A stretch of DNA of 64,000 nucleotides from Pelagibius litoralis (lineage in GTDB: Bacteria > Pseudomonadota > Alphaproteobacteria > Kiloniellales > Kiloniellaceae): NCBI RefSeq assembly GCF_011683915.1, contig NZ_JAAQPH010000006.1, positions 186,001 through 250,000 of the forward strand. Direction: 5' to 3'. This document shows, piece by piece, positions 36,423-43,837 of the stretch. The notes below the pieces were generated by a model, which made no database searches, was not told the origin of the DNA, and was given only the letters and a program-made list of their open reading frames with translations. The number at the start of each line of letters is the position of its first letter. The stretch's first letter is position 1. Made by a program: the position numbers and the translations under genes.

Positions 36423-37946
36423 ATGGCCGGCAACAGACGGGGCCGCGGGCGCGCCGCCGAGCGTCCCCATAGCAATGTGGCGCCCGCGGGTCTGAGCGGC
36501 GGGACCTACCGCCCTCTGCGAGAAGGTGATGTCCCGCGGATCGTGGCGGCGGCTGTAGAGGTTCTGGAGCGAACCGGCATCGAAGTTGCGCCCAGTCCCT
36601 GCCGCGAGGTCTTCCGCGCCGCCGGCTGCCGTATCGACGACGATGCAAACCGCGTCTACATCGGCCAAAAACTGATCGAGTCCGGGTTGCAGACGGCGGC
36701 CCGTGAAGTTTTGCTGGCCGGCCGCAGCCCGGCCCATGACCTGAAGCTCGGCGGACAAAGGGTCTACATGGGCACCGGCGGGCAGGCGGTGAAGATTCTG
36801 GATCTTGACGGCGAGGTTCGCGAAACCAGGCTCTCCGACAACTACGACATCGGCCGCCTCTGCGATACCCTGGAACATATTCACTTTTACATGCGCCCGG
36901 TGGTGCCGCGCGACCTGCCCAACGAGCAGATCGATCTCAATCAGTTCTATGCCTGCCTGGCGGCGACCGAAAAGCATGTCATGGCCAATGCCTATCTGCC
37001 GGAGAAGGTTGCCGAGCAGCGGGCGATGGCCGAGATCCTGGCCGGCGGCGCCGAGGCGCTCGACCGCCGTCCGATCATTTCCTACAGCAACTGCTGGACG
37101 GTGAGCCCGCTGCGCTATGCGACGGAGACGGTGGAGATTCTCGACCAGATCGTCGCCCAGGGCCTGCCGGTGGCGATCTCCTCCGCCCCCCAGGCAGGGG
37201 CCACCTCGCCGGCGGCCCTGGCGGGTACCCTGGTGCAGATCATCGCGGAGCAGCTTTCCGGCATCGTCTATGTGAACCTGTTGAGCCCCGGCCATCCCCT
37301 GCTGATGGGCTGCGTGCCGGCCCAGGCCGATCTGCGCAGCGGTGCCTTTGTCGGCGGATCGTCGGAATTCGCGCTGCTGAACGCCGCCTGCGCCCAGATC
37401 GCCCAGTATCTCGATGTGCCGATCTACAACTCTTCGGGCATATCGGATGCCAAGGTGCCCGACGCCCAGGCCGGCGCTGAGAAGGGTATCACCGGCCTGG
37501 CCGCCGCCTTGGCGGGGTCCAACTATATCCATCACTCGGCCGGTTTCCTGGAGAGCCTGCTGACCGTCGCCTATGAGCAGTTCGTGATCGACAACGATGT
37601 GAACGGCGAGATCATGCGTATGCTCAAAGGTATCGAGGTTACGGAGGAGTCGCTCTCCATTCCGGTCATCGACGAGGTCTGCAAAGGCGTCGGGCATTTC
37701 CTCGGGCATCCTCAGACCCTCGCCCTGATGAACAGCGAGTATCTCTATCCCAGCCTGCTGGACCGCGATAACCGCGACGACTGGGAAATGAAGGGCGCGC
37801 GGGATATTCGCGAAGCTGCGCGGGAGCAGGCGCGCAAGGTCCTGGCCGAACACTGGCCGCAGGCCATTCCGGCGGATCTGGACGCTGAAATCCGCCGGCG
37901 CTTTGAGATCGTGCTGCCGGAAAGGGCCATGCGTCCCGCGGCCTGA
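36423..37946 (+). CDS. MttB-superfamily methyltransferase, paralogue 2 (divergent)
   Basis: A 507-residue COG5598 protein, clearly related to the other two MttB homologues but more diverged. It shares the N-terminal pattern (VPRIVAAAVEVLERTGIEV), HHSAGFLESLLTVAYEQFVIDNDV near residue 380 and a C-terminal basic helical tail. Where the paralogues read SGAPTFGTPE or SGAPAFGTPE, this one has SGAFVGGSSE, so its substrate pocket probably differs. No amber codon is present. The start at 36423 has GAGAGGAG upstream and is followed by a basic disordered leader. It stands alone between a chemoreceptor and an intergenic repeat. Substrate unknown; a quaternary amine is likely from the family. Confidence 0.85.
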   Translation: MAGNRRGRGRAAERPHSNVAPAGLSGGTYRPLREGDVPRIVAAAVEVLERTGIEVAPSPCREVFRAAGCRIDDDANRVYIGQKLIESGLQTAAREVLLAGRSPAHDLKLGGQRVYMGTGGQAVKILDLDGEVRETRLSDNYDIGRLCDTLEHIHFYMRPVVPRDLPNEQIDLNQFYACLAATEKHVMANAYLPEKVAEQRAMAEILAGGAEALDRRPIISYSNCWTVSPLRYATETVEILDQIVAQGLPVAISSAPQAGATSPAALAGTLVQIIAEQLSGIVYVNLLSPGHPLLMGCVPAQADLRSGAFVGGSSEFALLNAACAQIAQYLDVPIYNSSGISDAKVPDAQAGAEKGITGLAAALAGSNYIHHSAGFLESLLTVAYEQFVIDNDVNGEIMRMLKGIEVTEESLSIPVIDEVCKGVGHFLGHPQTLALMNSEYLYPSLLDRDNRDDWEMKGARDIREAAREQARKVLAEHWPQAIPADLDAEIRRRFEIVLPERAMRPAA

Positions 37947-37976
37947 CGCTCTGTCGCGATCCTTCTCGTGCCAGAC

Positions 37977-38111
37977 CGGATCATGTTTTGTCGGAACCAC
38001 TTCGTGGTTCCGACAAAACATGTGAATCCGATCGACATCAAACAGTTAGCAGATTCACCGGGTTGGATGGATTGCTTTCAGCGATTCCATCCAACCCGGA
38101 TCTGCTCTAGG
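37977..38111. repeat. Double-hairpin intergenic repeat, family B copy 1
   Basis: An element of about 135 bp made of two hairpins. The first is a near-perfect palindrome (CATGTTTTGTCGGAACCAC, loop TTC, then its complement). A conserved linker (AATCCGATCGACATCAAACA) follows. The second hairpin joins AGCAGATTCACCGGGTTGGA to TCCAACCCGGATCTGCT. Copies lie at 43276-43427 (reversed) and 56601-56740. This copy falls between the MttB paralogue and the downstream operon. Confidence 0.88.
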
Positions 38112-38119
38112 CTGGGGCC

Positions 38120-38581
38120 ATGGATCGGCTTCCCTACTGGCAGCGAAAATCGCTCTTTGAGATGACCTCGGCGGAGTGGGAAGCTCTCTGCGATGGCTGT
38201 GGACGTTGCTGCCTTATCAAGCTGGAAGACCCGGATGACGGCGAGATCGTGCATACCGAGGTCACCTGCCATTTGCTGGATACAAAGGCTTGCCGTTGCG
38301 GCGACTACGCCAACCGCAAGGCCGTCGTTGAGGACTGTGTGCAGCTCTCGCCGGAGAACGTCGCCGAACTGAACTTCATGCCGCCGAGCTGCGCTTATCG
38401 ACGGCTGGCGGAGGGGCGGGATCTTGCCTGGTGGCATCCCCTGGTGTCCGGCGATCCGAACTCGGTCCATGAAGCGGGTATTTCGGTGCGCGGCCGCGTG
38501 GTCTCCGAGACGCTGATCGCCGACGAGGATCTGGAAGACCATATCGTGGACTGGCCGGGCCAGGAAATCATCGAAGCATGA
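38120..38581 (+). CDS. UPF0260 (YcgN-type) cysteine-cluster protein
   Basis: A 153-residue cytosolic protein of the UPF0260/YkgJ cysteine-cluster group. Its signature is [14 protein letters not shown] (Cys24, 27, 30, 31), followed by [17 protein letters not shown] and later PPSCAYR. A zinc or iron-sulphur site is likely. Function unproven. Its end overlaps the next gene by four bases (ATGA at 38578), so it is translationally coupled to the Fe-S protein downstream. The repeat at 37977-38111 ends just before its start. Confidence 0.87.
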   Translation: MDRLPYWQRKSLFEMTSAEWEALCDGCGRCCLIKLEDPDDGEIVHTEVTCHLLDTKACRCGDYANRKAVVEDCVQLSPENVAELNFMPPSCAYRRLAEGRDLAWWHPLVSGDPNSVHEAGISVRGRVVSETLIADEDLEDHIVDWPGQEIIEA

Positions 38582-39300
38582 GGGCAGCCGATCTCAGCGA
38601 CATCGCGCGGCTGGCGGGAGAAGAGGGGCTGCGGTTGCGCGGCGCCTTTCACTGCGAAACCGGCGATGGCGTGCCGCCGCAGCGCGACGGCGGCGAAAGC
38701 CGCACGCTGATCCTGCTCGGCAATCTTGGGGGCAGTCTCTGGCAGCAGTTCGCTGCATCGCCGGAGGCCGGCGACGGGCGGCCGGACCCGATGAACCGCT
38801 GGAGCATCCGTATCATCGGCGGTCTGGCGGTGCGCCTGGACGGTCTTGCGCTTTTTCCCTTCGGGGGCGCGCCTTATCATCCCTTTCTGCGTTGGGCGCG
38901 CCGCGCGGAAGCGCTCAGTCCATCGCCCTTGGGCATGCTGATCCATCCGGACTACGGTCTCTGGCACGCTTACCGCGGCGCTGTCGCCTTGGGGGAGCAC
39001 CTGGCGCTTGATGAACCGATTGACGTTGCATCGCCTTGCGAAACCTGCGCCGGGCAACCATGTCTAACGGCCTGTCCGGTAGACGCCTTTACCCAGGTAA
39101 AAGCCTCTACGGCGGCCGGCTATGACGTGGCGGCCTGCACGGCTCATCTGCAGACACCGGCGGGCGCGGACTGCCTGTCGGGCGGCTGCCTGGCGCGCCG
39201 GGCCTGTCCGGTCGCAGCGGAGTTCTGCTACGAAGCGCCTCAGGCAGCGTTTCATATGAGTGCTTTTCTTACCTCACAGACTGCGAAGACGGAGCCTTGA
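38578..39300 (+). CDS. QueG-like ferredoxin-type [4Fe-4S] protein
   Basis: A 240-residue protein whose C-terminal third binds iron-sulphur clusters: [19 protein letters not shown] (four Cys) and a second set in CTAHLQTP...[13 protein letters not shown]. This suggests two [4Fe-4S] clusters. The N-terminal 140 residues have no motif I recognise, except [11 protein letters not shown] and a segment similar to the folding region of epoxyqueuosine-reductase-like ferredoxins. It lacks the B12-binding part of QueG. Coupled by overlap to genes on both sides, it probably passes electrons in a shared process. Confidence 0.75.
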   Translation: MRAADLSDIARLAGEEGLRLRGAFHCETGDGVPPQRDGGESRTLILLGNLGGSLWQQFAASPEAGDGRPDPMNRWSIRIIGGLAVRLDGLALFPFGGAPYHPFLRWARRAEALSPSPLGMLIHPDYGLWHAYRGAVALGEHLALDEPIDVASPCETCAGQPCLTACPVDAFTQVKASTAAGYDVAACTAHLQTPAGADCLSGGCLARRACPVAAEFCYEAPQAAFHMSAFLTSQTAKTEP

Positions 39301-39989
39301 TGAAACAAACCGTTCTCTTGATCGATCATCCCATCGGCCAGCGGGATGACCGAGCCTCCAGGATGCTTCAGGAAATGGGATACGCCATCGAATGGTGTTC
39401 GCCCGGGCGCGGCGACGTTCTGCCGCCGCTCGACAGCGACTTTAAGGCGGCGATCGTCTATGGCGGTGCCGAGAGTGCGAACCATACCGAAGATAAGGCC
39501 TATCTGCGTGTCGAGACCGACTGGATCGGCGGCTGGGCGGAGACGGGACGCCCTTTTCTCGGCATCTGCCTGGGCGGGCAGATGCTGGCCCGGGCACTGG
39601 GGGCGACGGTCTCGCGCCACGACGAGGGCCTGCACGAGATCGGCTATGTGAAGATCGATCCAACCCCGGCGTCGAAAGGTTTTCTGGGCGATGCCATGCA
39701 TGTCTACCAATGGCACAACGAGGGCTTTGAGGTGCCGGCCTGTGCGGAGCTGCTGGCCTCCGGCCCGGTCTTTCGCAATCAGGCTTTTCGCTACGGTGCC
39801 AATGCCTACGGCATTCAGTTTCACCCCGAGGTTTCGCGCCCGGTCATGGAGCGCTGGATGCGCGAAGCGAGCCACATGCTGGAAGAGCCCGGCGCCCAGT
39901 CCAAGGTCGCGCAGTTGGCGGCGGCGGCCCGGTTCGACGCGCCCATGGAGGCCTGGCTGCGCGGCTTCCTGACACGCTGGCTGGCCTGA
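39300..39989 (+). CDS. Class I glutamine amidotransferase-like protein
   Basis: A 229-residue class I glutamine amidotransferase. The nucleophile is Cys90 in FLGICLGGQMLA, and the His/Glu pair lies in YGIQFHPEV near residue 170. The ATG at 39300 shares one base with the upstream stop. The protein has no fused synthetase and no partner next to it. Stand-alone members of this type include gamma-glutamyl hydrolases such as those acting on glutamylated amines. A true substrate cannot be given. Translational coupling to two Cys-cluster proteins is unusual for an amidotransferase. Confidence 0.82.
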   Translation: MKQTVLLIDHPIGQRDDRASRMLQEMGYAIEWCSPGRGDVLPPLDSDFKAAIVYGGAESANHTEDKAYLRVETDWIGGWAETGRPFLGICLGGQMLARALGATVSRHDEGLHEIGYVKIDPTPASKGFLGDAMHVYQWHNEGFEVPACAELLASGPVFRNQAFRYGANAYGIQFHPEVSRPVMERWMREASHMLEEPGAQSKVAQLAAAARFDAPMEAWLRGFLTRWLA

Positions 39990-39995
39990 ACTCCT

Positions 39996-40256
39996 TCAAG
40001 GTAGGGCCCTGAGCCGAGGCACAGCGGCGGTCTCGCAGACCGGCGTGGCCCAGCGTTGGCCGAGCCGCAGGGCACCGGCGCCCAGTCCCAGCAGGCGACG
40101 ACCGGCGAAGCGGCGCAGCCAAGCCAGGGTTCGGCTTGGCCGCCTTTTGCGGCGACGATACAACGGCCGAGCTCGGGGCGCGAAGGGATCGCTGATGCCC
40201 GGTGGCGGCAGCTTGCCGCCGGCCCGGGTCATGCTGTAGAGCAAGATTTCAGACAT
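39996..40256 (-). CDS. Possible small basic protein
   Basis: An 86-codon frame (MSEILLYSMTRAGGKLPPPG..., then very Arg-rich) divergent from the LysR gene. In favour: an ATG just downstream of the AT-rich promoter-like region and a weak GTGAGA site. Against: the high arginine content is what random GC-rich frames give, and the convergent amidotransferase ends only six bases away. No family is recognised. I rate it as uncertain. Confidence 0.35.
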   Translation of the reverse strand: MSEILLYSMTRAGGKLPPPGISDPFAPRARPLYRRRKRRPSRTLAWLRRFAGRRLLGLGAGALRLGQRWATPVCETAAVPRLRALP

Positions 40257-40406
40257 AGAATTTCTCACTTATATCAATCGTGATATGGAGTTTTCTGTCG
40301 TCTACTTACTTGATTTCTTCTGTATATCAATAAAATATAGATTACTCAGAATTCGACAACTGACACTTTCTCATCCAATGCATTAATTTATCTAAGGTAT
40401 AGGTCG
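40257..40406 (+). promoter_or_regulatory. AT-rich promoter region of LysR gene
   Basis: An AT-rich stretch with a dyad, ATATCA-ATCG-TGATAT, at 40271-40286, and a TTGATT-like -35 followed by ATAAAATAT. A LysR-type regulator often binds its own divergent promoter at such T-N11-A sites. The assignment is tentative. Confidence 0.4.
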
Positions 40407-41303
40407 GTGAAGGAACTGCCTCCCCTGAACGCGCTGCGGGCCTTTGAGGCCGGTGCCCGGCATCTCAGTTTCACCAAGGCGGCGGAGGAACTGCATGTTA
40501 CCCAGGCGGCGGTGAGCCATCAGGTAAAGGCGCTGGAAACCCATCTTGGGTTTCCGCTGTTCAAGCGTCTGATCCGCAGGCTGATCCTGACCGATCAGGG
40601 CAGGGCACTCTATCCGGTGGTAAACGAGAGCTTCGGGCGTATTGCAGAGGTTGCCGGCAAGCTGCGGCACGATGGTGAGTCGCGCATACTGACCGTTTCG
40701 ATCACGCCGGCCTTTGGGGCGAAGTGGCTGATCCATCACCTGCCGCGATTTTGGGCGCAGCACCCGGAGATCGATCTGCGGATCCATCACTCCATCCAGA
40801 CGACCGATCTGCGCCACGACGATGTCGACGTTGCGATACGCTTTGGCGCCGGCCGCTGGGAGGGTCTGATTTCGGAATTTCTTCTGAGGGTCGACTACAT
40901 TCCGGTCTGCAGCCCCGCACTTTTAGACGGCAAGAATGCGCTGCGGCGGCCAAGCGATCTTCGTCATCATACGCTGCTGCACGAGGACGACCACGACGGC
41001 TGGATTCAATGGCTGGCTGTTGCCGGGGTGACCGACATCGATCCGCGCCGCGGCCCCATCATCGACGATGCGACGGTCATTCTGCATGCCGCGGCGGAAG
41101 GTCAGGGTGTCGCCCTGGGGCGGACCTCGCTGATCGCCGAAGACCTGGAGACGGGCCGCCTGGTGAAGCCCTTCGACCTCACGGTCCTGAGTGACCTGGC
41201 CTATCACCTGGTCTATCTGCCCGGGGCCCTGGAGAGCCCGAAGGTGAAAGCTTTTCGCGACTTTCTGGTCACCGCCGCTCACGTAGAACCGGCTGACGTT
41301 TAG
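40407..41303 (+). CDS. LysR-family regulator, GcvA-like
   Basis: A 298-residue LysR regulator. The N-terminal helix-turn-helix is LRAFEAGARHLSFTKAAEELHVTQAAVSHQVKALE, very close to the GcvA subgroup (also AmpR-like). The co-inducer domain (about 92-292) starts LTVSITPAFGAKWLIHHLPRF and contains VDVAIRFGAGRW. GcvA controls glycine cleavage in E. coli, and many GcvA-like proteins in alphaproteobacteria regulate unrelated genes. No gcv genes are near. The start is GTG at 40407. The 3' end overlaps the convergent DUF1194 gene by 35 bases. Confidence 0.88.
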   Translation: MKELPPLNALRAFEAGARHLSFTKAAEELHVTQAAVSHQVKALETHLGFPLFKRLIRRLILTDQGRALYPVVNESFGRIAEVAGKLRHDGESRILTVSITPAFGAKWLIHHLPRFWAQHPEIDLRIHHSIQTTDLRHDDVDVAIRFGAGRWEGLISEFLLRVDYIPVCSPALLDGKNALRRPSDLRHHTLLHEDDHDGWIQWLAVAGVTDIDPRRGPIIDDATVILHAAAEGQGVALGRTSLIAEDLETGRLVKPFDLTVLSDLAYHLVYLPGALESPKVKAFRDFLVTAAHVEPADV

Positions 41304-42051
41304 GCGGGATGCTGCTGTTCGCTTGCGCGCTAAGCCCTGTGCCTGGTGCCGCCGCGATGGGGGCACCGGTGATTTCAAAGTAGATCTTGCGCTGCATCGC
41401 CTCGGCAAAGTCTTCGAAATTGTCGGCTGTCATCAGGAAGCTTCCGGGGCCGCCGACGACCCAGGCCGCATAGTAGTCAGTGAGGTTCGGTTCTTCGTTC
41501 AGAATTGCCAGGCCATTGACGGTGATACCGGCCTGGTTCGCCAGGGCCCGGGCCAGCGCCGGTGATTCGCCCTCGTTGGCGCGGCCGTCGCCGGAGACGT
41601 CGATCGCCTTGCGTTCGCCCTCAAAGTCATTCCGCCGGATCGCCCGAATGGCTTCGAGCATGGCTGTGTTCATCCCGGTGGCGCCGCCCTTGATCTGGCG
41701 TTCGCTGCGGCGCACCAGTTGGGCAAACCAGAGGGCATCCTCAGCGCTGGCGATATGGGTCCAACCGATGGTCAGGCTCTGGGCATGGACGCTGGACCAT
41801 TGCAGCAGGCTGACGGCGATACCCTGCGGCCGGCTGTCTTCGATGGCGGCCAGAACGGCCGGATCTTCAAAGGCGCTGGCGATCCCCAGCATCTGAAGGC
41901 GAAATTCCTGTTCGGTGACGCTCGACGAGCAGTCGACCGCCAGCAACAGCTCGAGGCGAACGCTTTGCGGTTCCGCCGCTGCGGCCGATACCCGGAAGCA
42001 GAAGAAGACAATCAGCCAGGCGGAGAAGACGGGCGTTGCAAGACTCGGCAT
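41269..42051 (-). CDS. Secreted DUF1194 protein (von Willebrand A-like)
   Basis: A 260-residue exported protein. A signal peptide (about 1-26, cleavage near AAA-EPQ) precedes a vWA-like DUF1194 domain. That domain has the MIDAS-like motif LLLAVDCSSSV and IDVSGDGRANEG, which supplies further metal-contact residues, and ends at EDFAEAMQRKIYFEI. Such domains usually mediate protein binding in the periplasm. The C-terminal tail is low-complexity. The overlap with the gcvA-like gene (41269-41303) is convergent. Confidence 0.83.
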   Translation of the reverse strand: MPSLATPVFSAWLIVFFCFRVSAAAAEPQSVRLELLLAVDCSSSVTEQEFRLQMLGIASAFEDPAVLAAIEDSRPQGIAVSLLQWSSVHAQSLTIGWTHIASAEDALWFAQLVRRSERQIKGGATGMNTAMLEAIRAIRRNDFEGERKAIDVSGDGRANEGESPALARALANQAGITVNGLAILNEEPNLTDYYAAWVVGGPGSFLMTADNFEDFAEAMQRKIYFEITGAPIAAAPGTGLSAQANSSIPPKRQPVLRERR

Positions 42052-42260
42052 TGCAACAGTCTAGCCGCGGTCTTCTGCCGCCGATAGCGCAACCTTTGCG
42101 ACGAACCGAAGCTGGCATCTTTGCGCAGAAGGTTCACCAGTCCTGCAGGCGCGCTGCCGGGGATTTGTGACAACTCGGCGCAAACGTTCATCGCTTTTAA
42201 ACGGAGAGGGCGGCATAGTGCTTTTCTTCGGATCTGGGTGACGAAAGAGGGTCAACGACC

Positions 42261-43133
42261 ATGCCTGCCGCTAGGCTTTTCCCACGACATCTTTTTTCCT
42301 TGCTGATCTGCGGGCTCCTGACAGGGGCCCCCGGTATTGCGATGCTCGATGCTGCGGCTGCCGATACCAAGGCCCAGCAGGTAACCCTGCAGGTGGTGAT
42401 CGCCGAAGGCGCCAAGCCGATGCGCGAATCCGTCACCTTCAATATCGCGCGTGTCGCGCCGGGCGGGCGGCTGGAGCCGGTGGATACGAAGATCGGCGCG
42501 CCGCTCAAAATCGCTCTGCCGCAGGGGCGTTACCAAGTCGAGGCAAGCTACGGCGATACCTCGGTGACCTCGACCTTCGACGTCGCCGGCAAGGCTTTGA
42601 CCCATCGGATATCGTTGAATGCGGGCTGGGCGCACCTGCGGGTCATTCCGCACCGGGGGGCCTTGCCACTGACGTCGGCGATCGATTGGGAAGTCCTGAC
42701 CTATGGCCGCGACGCGACCGGCCAGCGTCACCGGGTGGCCGCTGTGAAGAGCCCCAACCCGCGGGTGGTGTTGCCGGCCGGTCACTATGTGGTCCAGGCG
42801 AAGACGCGTGATTCCCTGGCGAAACACACCATTGAGATCACGGCCGGCCATACCTATAAGTACACCCTGGACCTGAACGCTGGCGCGGTCGCCTTTTCGG
42901 CGGTGCGTGGCGGCGGCGGCCCGACGATCGAGGAGACCGTGGACTGGCAGGTCTTCAAGGCAAGCGATGCGTCGCTCAGCAAACCCGTGACCACACGCAG
43001 TGCCGCCAGTGGACGCTTCTGGCTGCGCGAAGGGCGCTACATCGTGCTGGCTCGGCAAGGCCAGTGGAACGGCCGGGCCAACTTCGAAGTGCGCTCGGGC
43101 AATGAGCGCAGTATTTCCGTCGAGTTGAAGTAG
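42261..43133 (+). CDS. Periplasmic protein with three beta-sandwich repeats
   Basis: A 290-residue exported protein with a signal peptide ending near AAA-DTK. Three units of about 80-90 residues follow (about 40-115, 116-200 and 201-290). Each contains a 'LP-x-G-x-Y-x-V' type strand: LPQGRYQVEASYG, LPAGHYVVQAKTR and LREGRYIVLARQG. This resembles Ig-like or carboxypeptidase-regulatory-like folds. No catalytic motif is present, so a structural or binding role in the envelope is likely. I know of no named family for the whole. Confidence 0.75.
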   Translation: MPAARLFPRHLFSLLICGLLTGAPGIAMLDAAAADTKAQQVTLQVVIAEGAKPMRESVTFNIARVAPGGRLEPVDTKIGAPLKIALPQGRYQVEASYGDTSVTSTFDVAGKALTHRISLNAGWAHLRVIPHRGALPLTSAIDWEVLTYGRDATGQRHRVAAVKSPNPRVVLPAGHYVVQAKTRDSLAKHTIEITAGHTYKYTLDLNAGAVAFSAVRGGGGPTIEETVDWQVFKASDASLSKPVTTRSAASGRFWLREGRYIVLARQGQWNGRANFEVRSGNERSISVELK

Positions 43134-43186
43134 GCGCGTGAAGAGTCTGCGCTATAGCGTTTTCGACTGACGTCGAATCGGTTCCA

Positions 43187-43250
43187 GCCCACTCCCCCTC
43201 CCGGCCACCCATAGGATACTGGCGTTGGGTGGCCGGGAGGGGGAGTGGGC
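43187..43250. repeat. Perfect 24-bp inverted repeat
   Basis: Two perfectly complementary 24-base arms (43187-43210 and 43227-43250) around a 16-base loop. The arm starts GCCCACTCCCCCTCCC. This would be an extremely stable hairpin between the convergent genes ending at 43133 and 43425. There is no T-run, so it may be a repeat element as well as a transcription barrier. Confidence 0.85.
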
Positions 43251-43275
43251 CGGTGCCGTCAAACTGTGAAAGACC

Positions 43276-43427
43276 CTAGAGCAGATCCCGGTCGGATGGA
43301 ATCGCCGAAGGCGATCCCCTGGGATATCTGGCGACCGGGTGAATCTGCTCTAACTGTTTGATGTTGATCGGATTCACATGTTTTGGCGCAACCACAAAGT
43401 GGTTCCGTCAAAACATGATCCGATCTA
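43276..43427 (-). repeat. Double-hairpin intergenic repeat, family B copy 2
   Basis: The same element as 37977-38111 but reversed and about 17 bp longer in the second hairpin. Its outer end (TAGATCGGATCATG on the minus strand) contains the TAG stop of the small membrane protein gene (43425-43427). Confidence 0.88.
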
Positions 43428-43652
43428 GTCGAGCTTGCGCAGCTGCTCGGCGGTGTCCTTGCGCCACTCCGCTTCTTTTTGCACCGCTTCCAGGGTGACC
43501 GGCTGACCGTTGTTCGGATTGGTCAGTACTTTGTCCTGCGGGTCTTCCCCGGAGATCCAGGCCAGGGTGCTCTGGCCTTCGTTGGTCTGGCTGATGGCGA
43601 CAACTGCCACCAGGGCGGCGATAGCGCCGGCAATGGCGATCTTGCGATTCAT
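43425..43652 (-). CDS. Small exported or membrane-anchored protein
   Basis: A 75-residue protein with an N-terminal hydrophobic segment (RKIAIAGAIAALVAVVAIS) that acts as signal or anchor. A charged periplasmic tail follows (EDPQDKVLTNPNNGQPVTLEAVQKEAEWRKDTAEQLRKLD). The ATG at 43652 is preceded by a purine-rich GGAGTGGGG. I do not recognise a family. The stop codon lies inside the family B repeat, so the C-terminus may have been set by repeat insertion. Confidence 0.6.
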   Translation of the reverse strand: MNRKIAIAGAIAALVAVVAISQTNEGQSTLAWISGEDPQDKVLTNPNNGQPVTLEAVQKEAEWRKDTAEQLRKLD

Positions 43653-43837
43653 GATGTTACCCCACTCCCTCATGGACACCTGCGAAACAGGCGTTCTCCC
43701 GATGCCAGGATAATTGGGGGTGCTCAGCCACATTGCACATGACATTTCTGTGATTTTGAACGATTCCAGAAAGAGGCCGAGAATTCAGAAAAGGCTAATA
43801 AATCTTTGGTCGAACGGCTACTGCCGGGAAATCTTTT

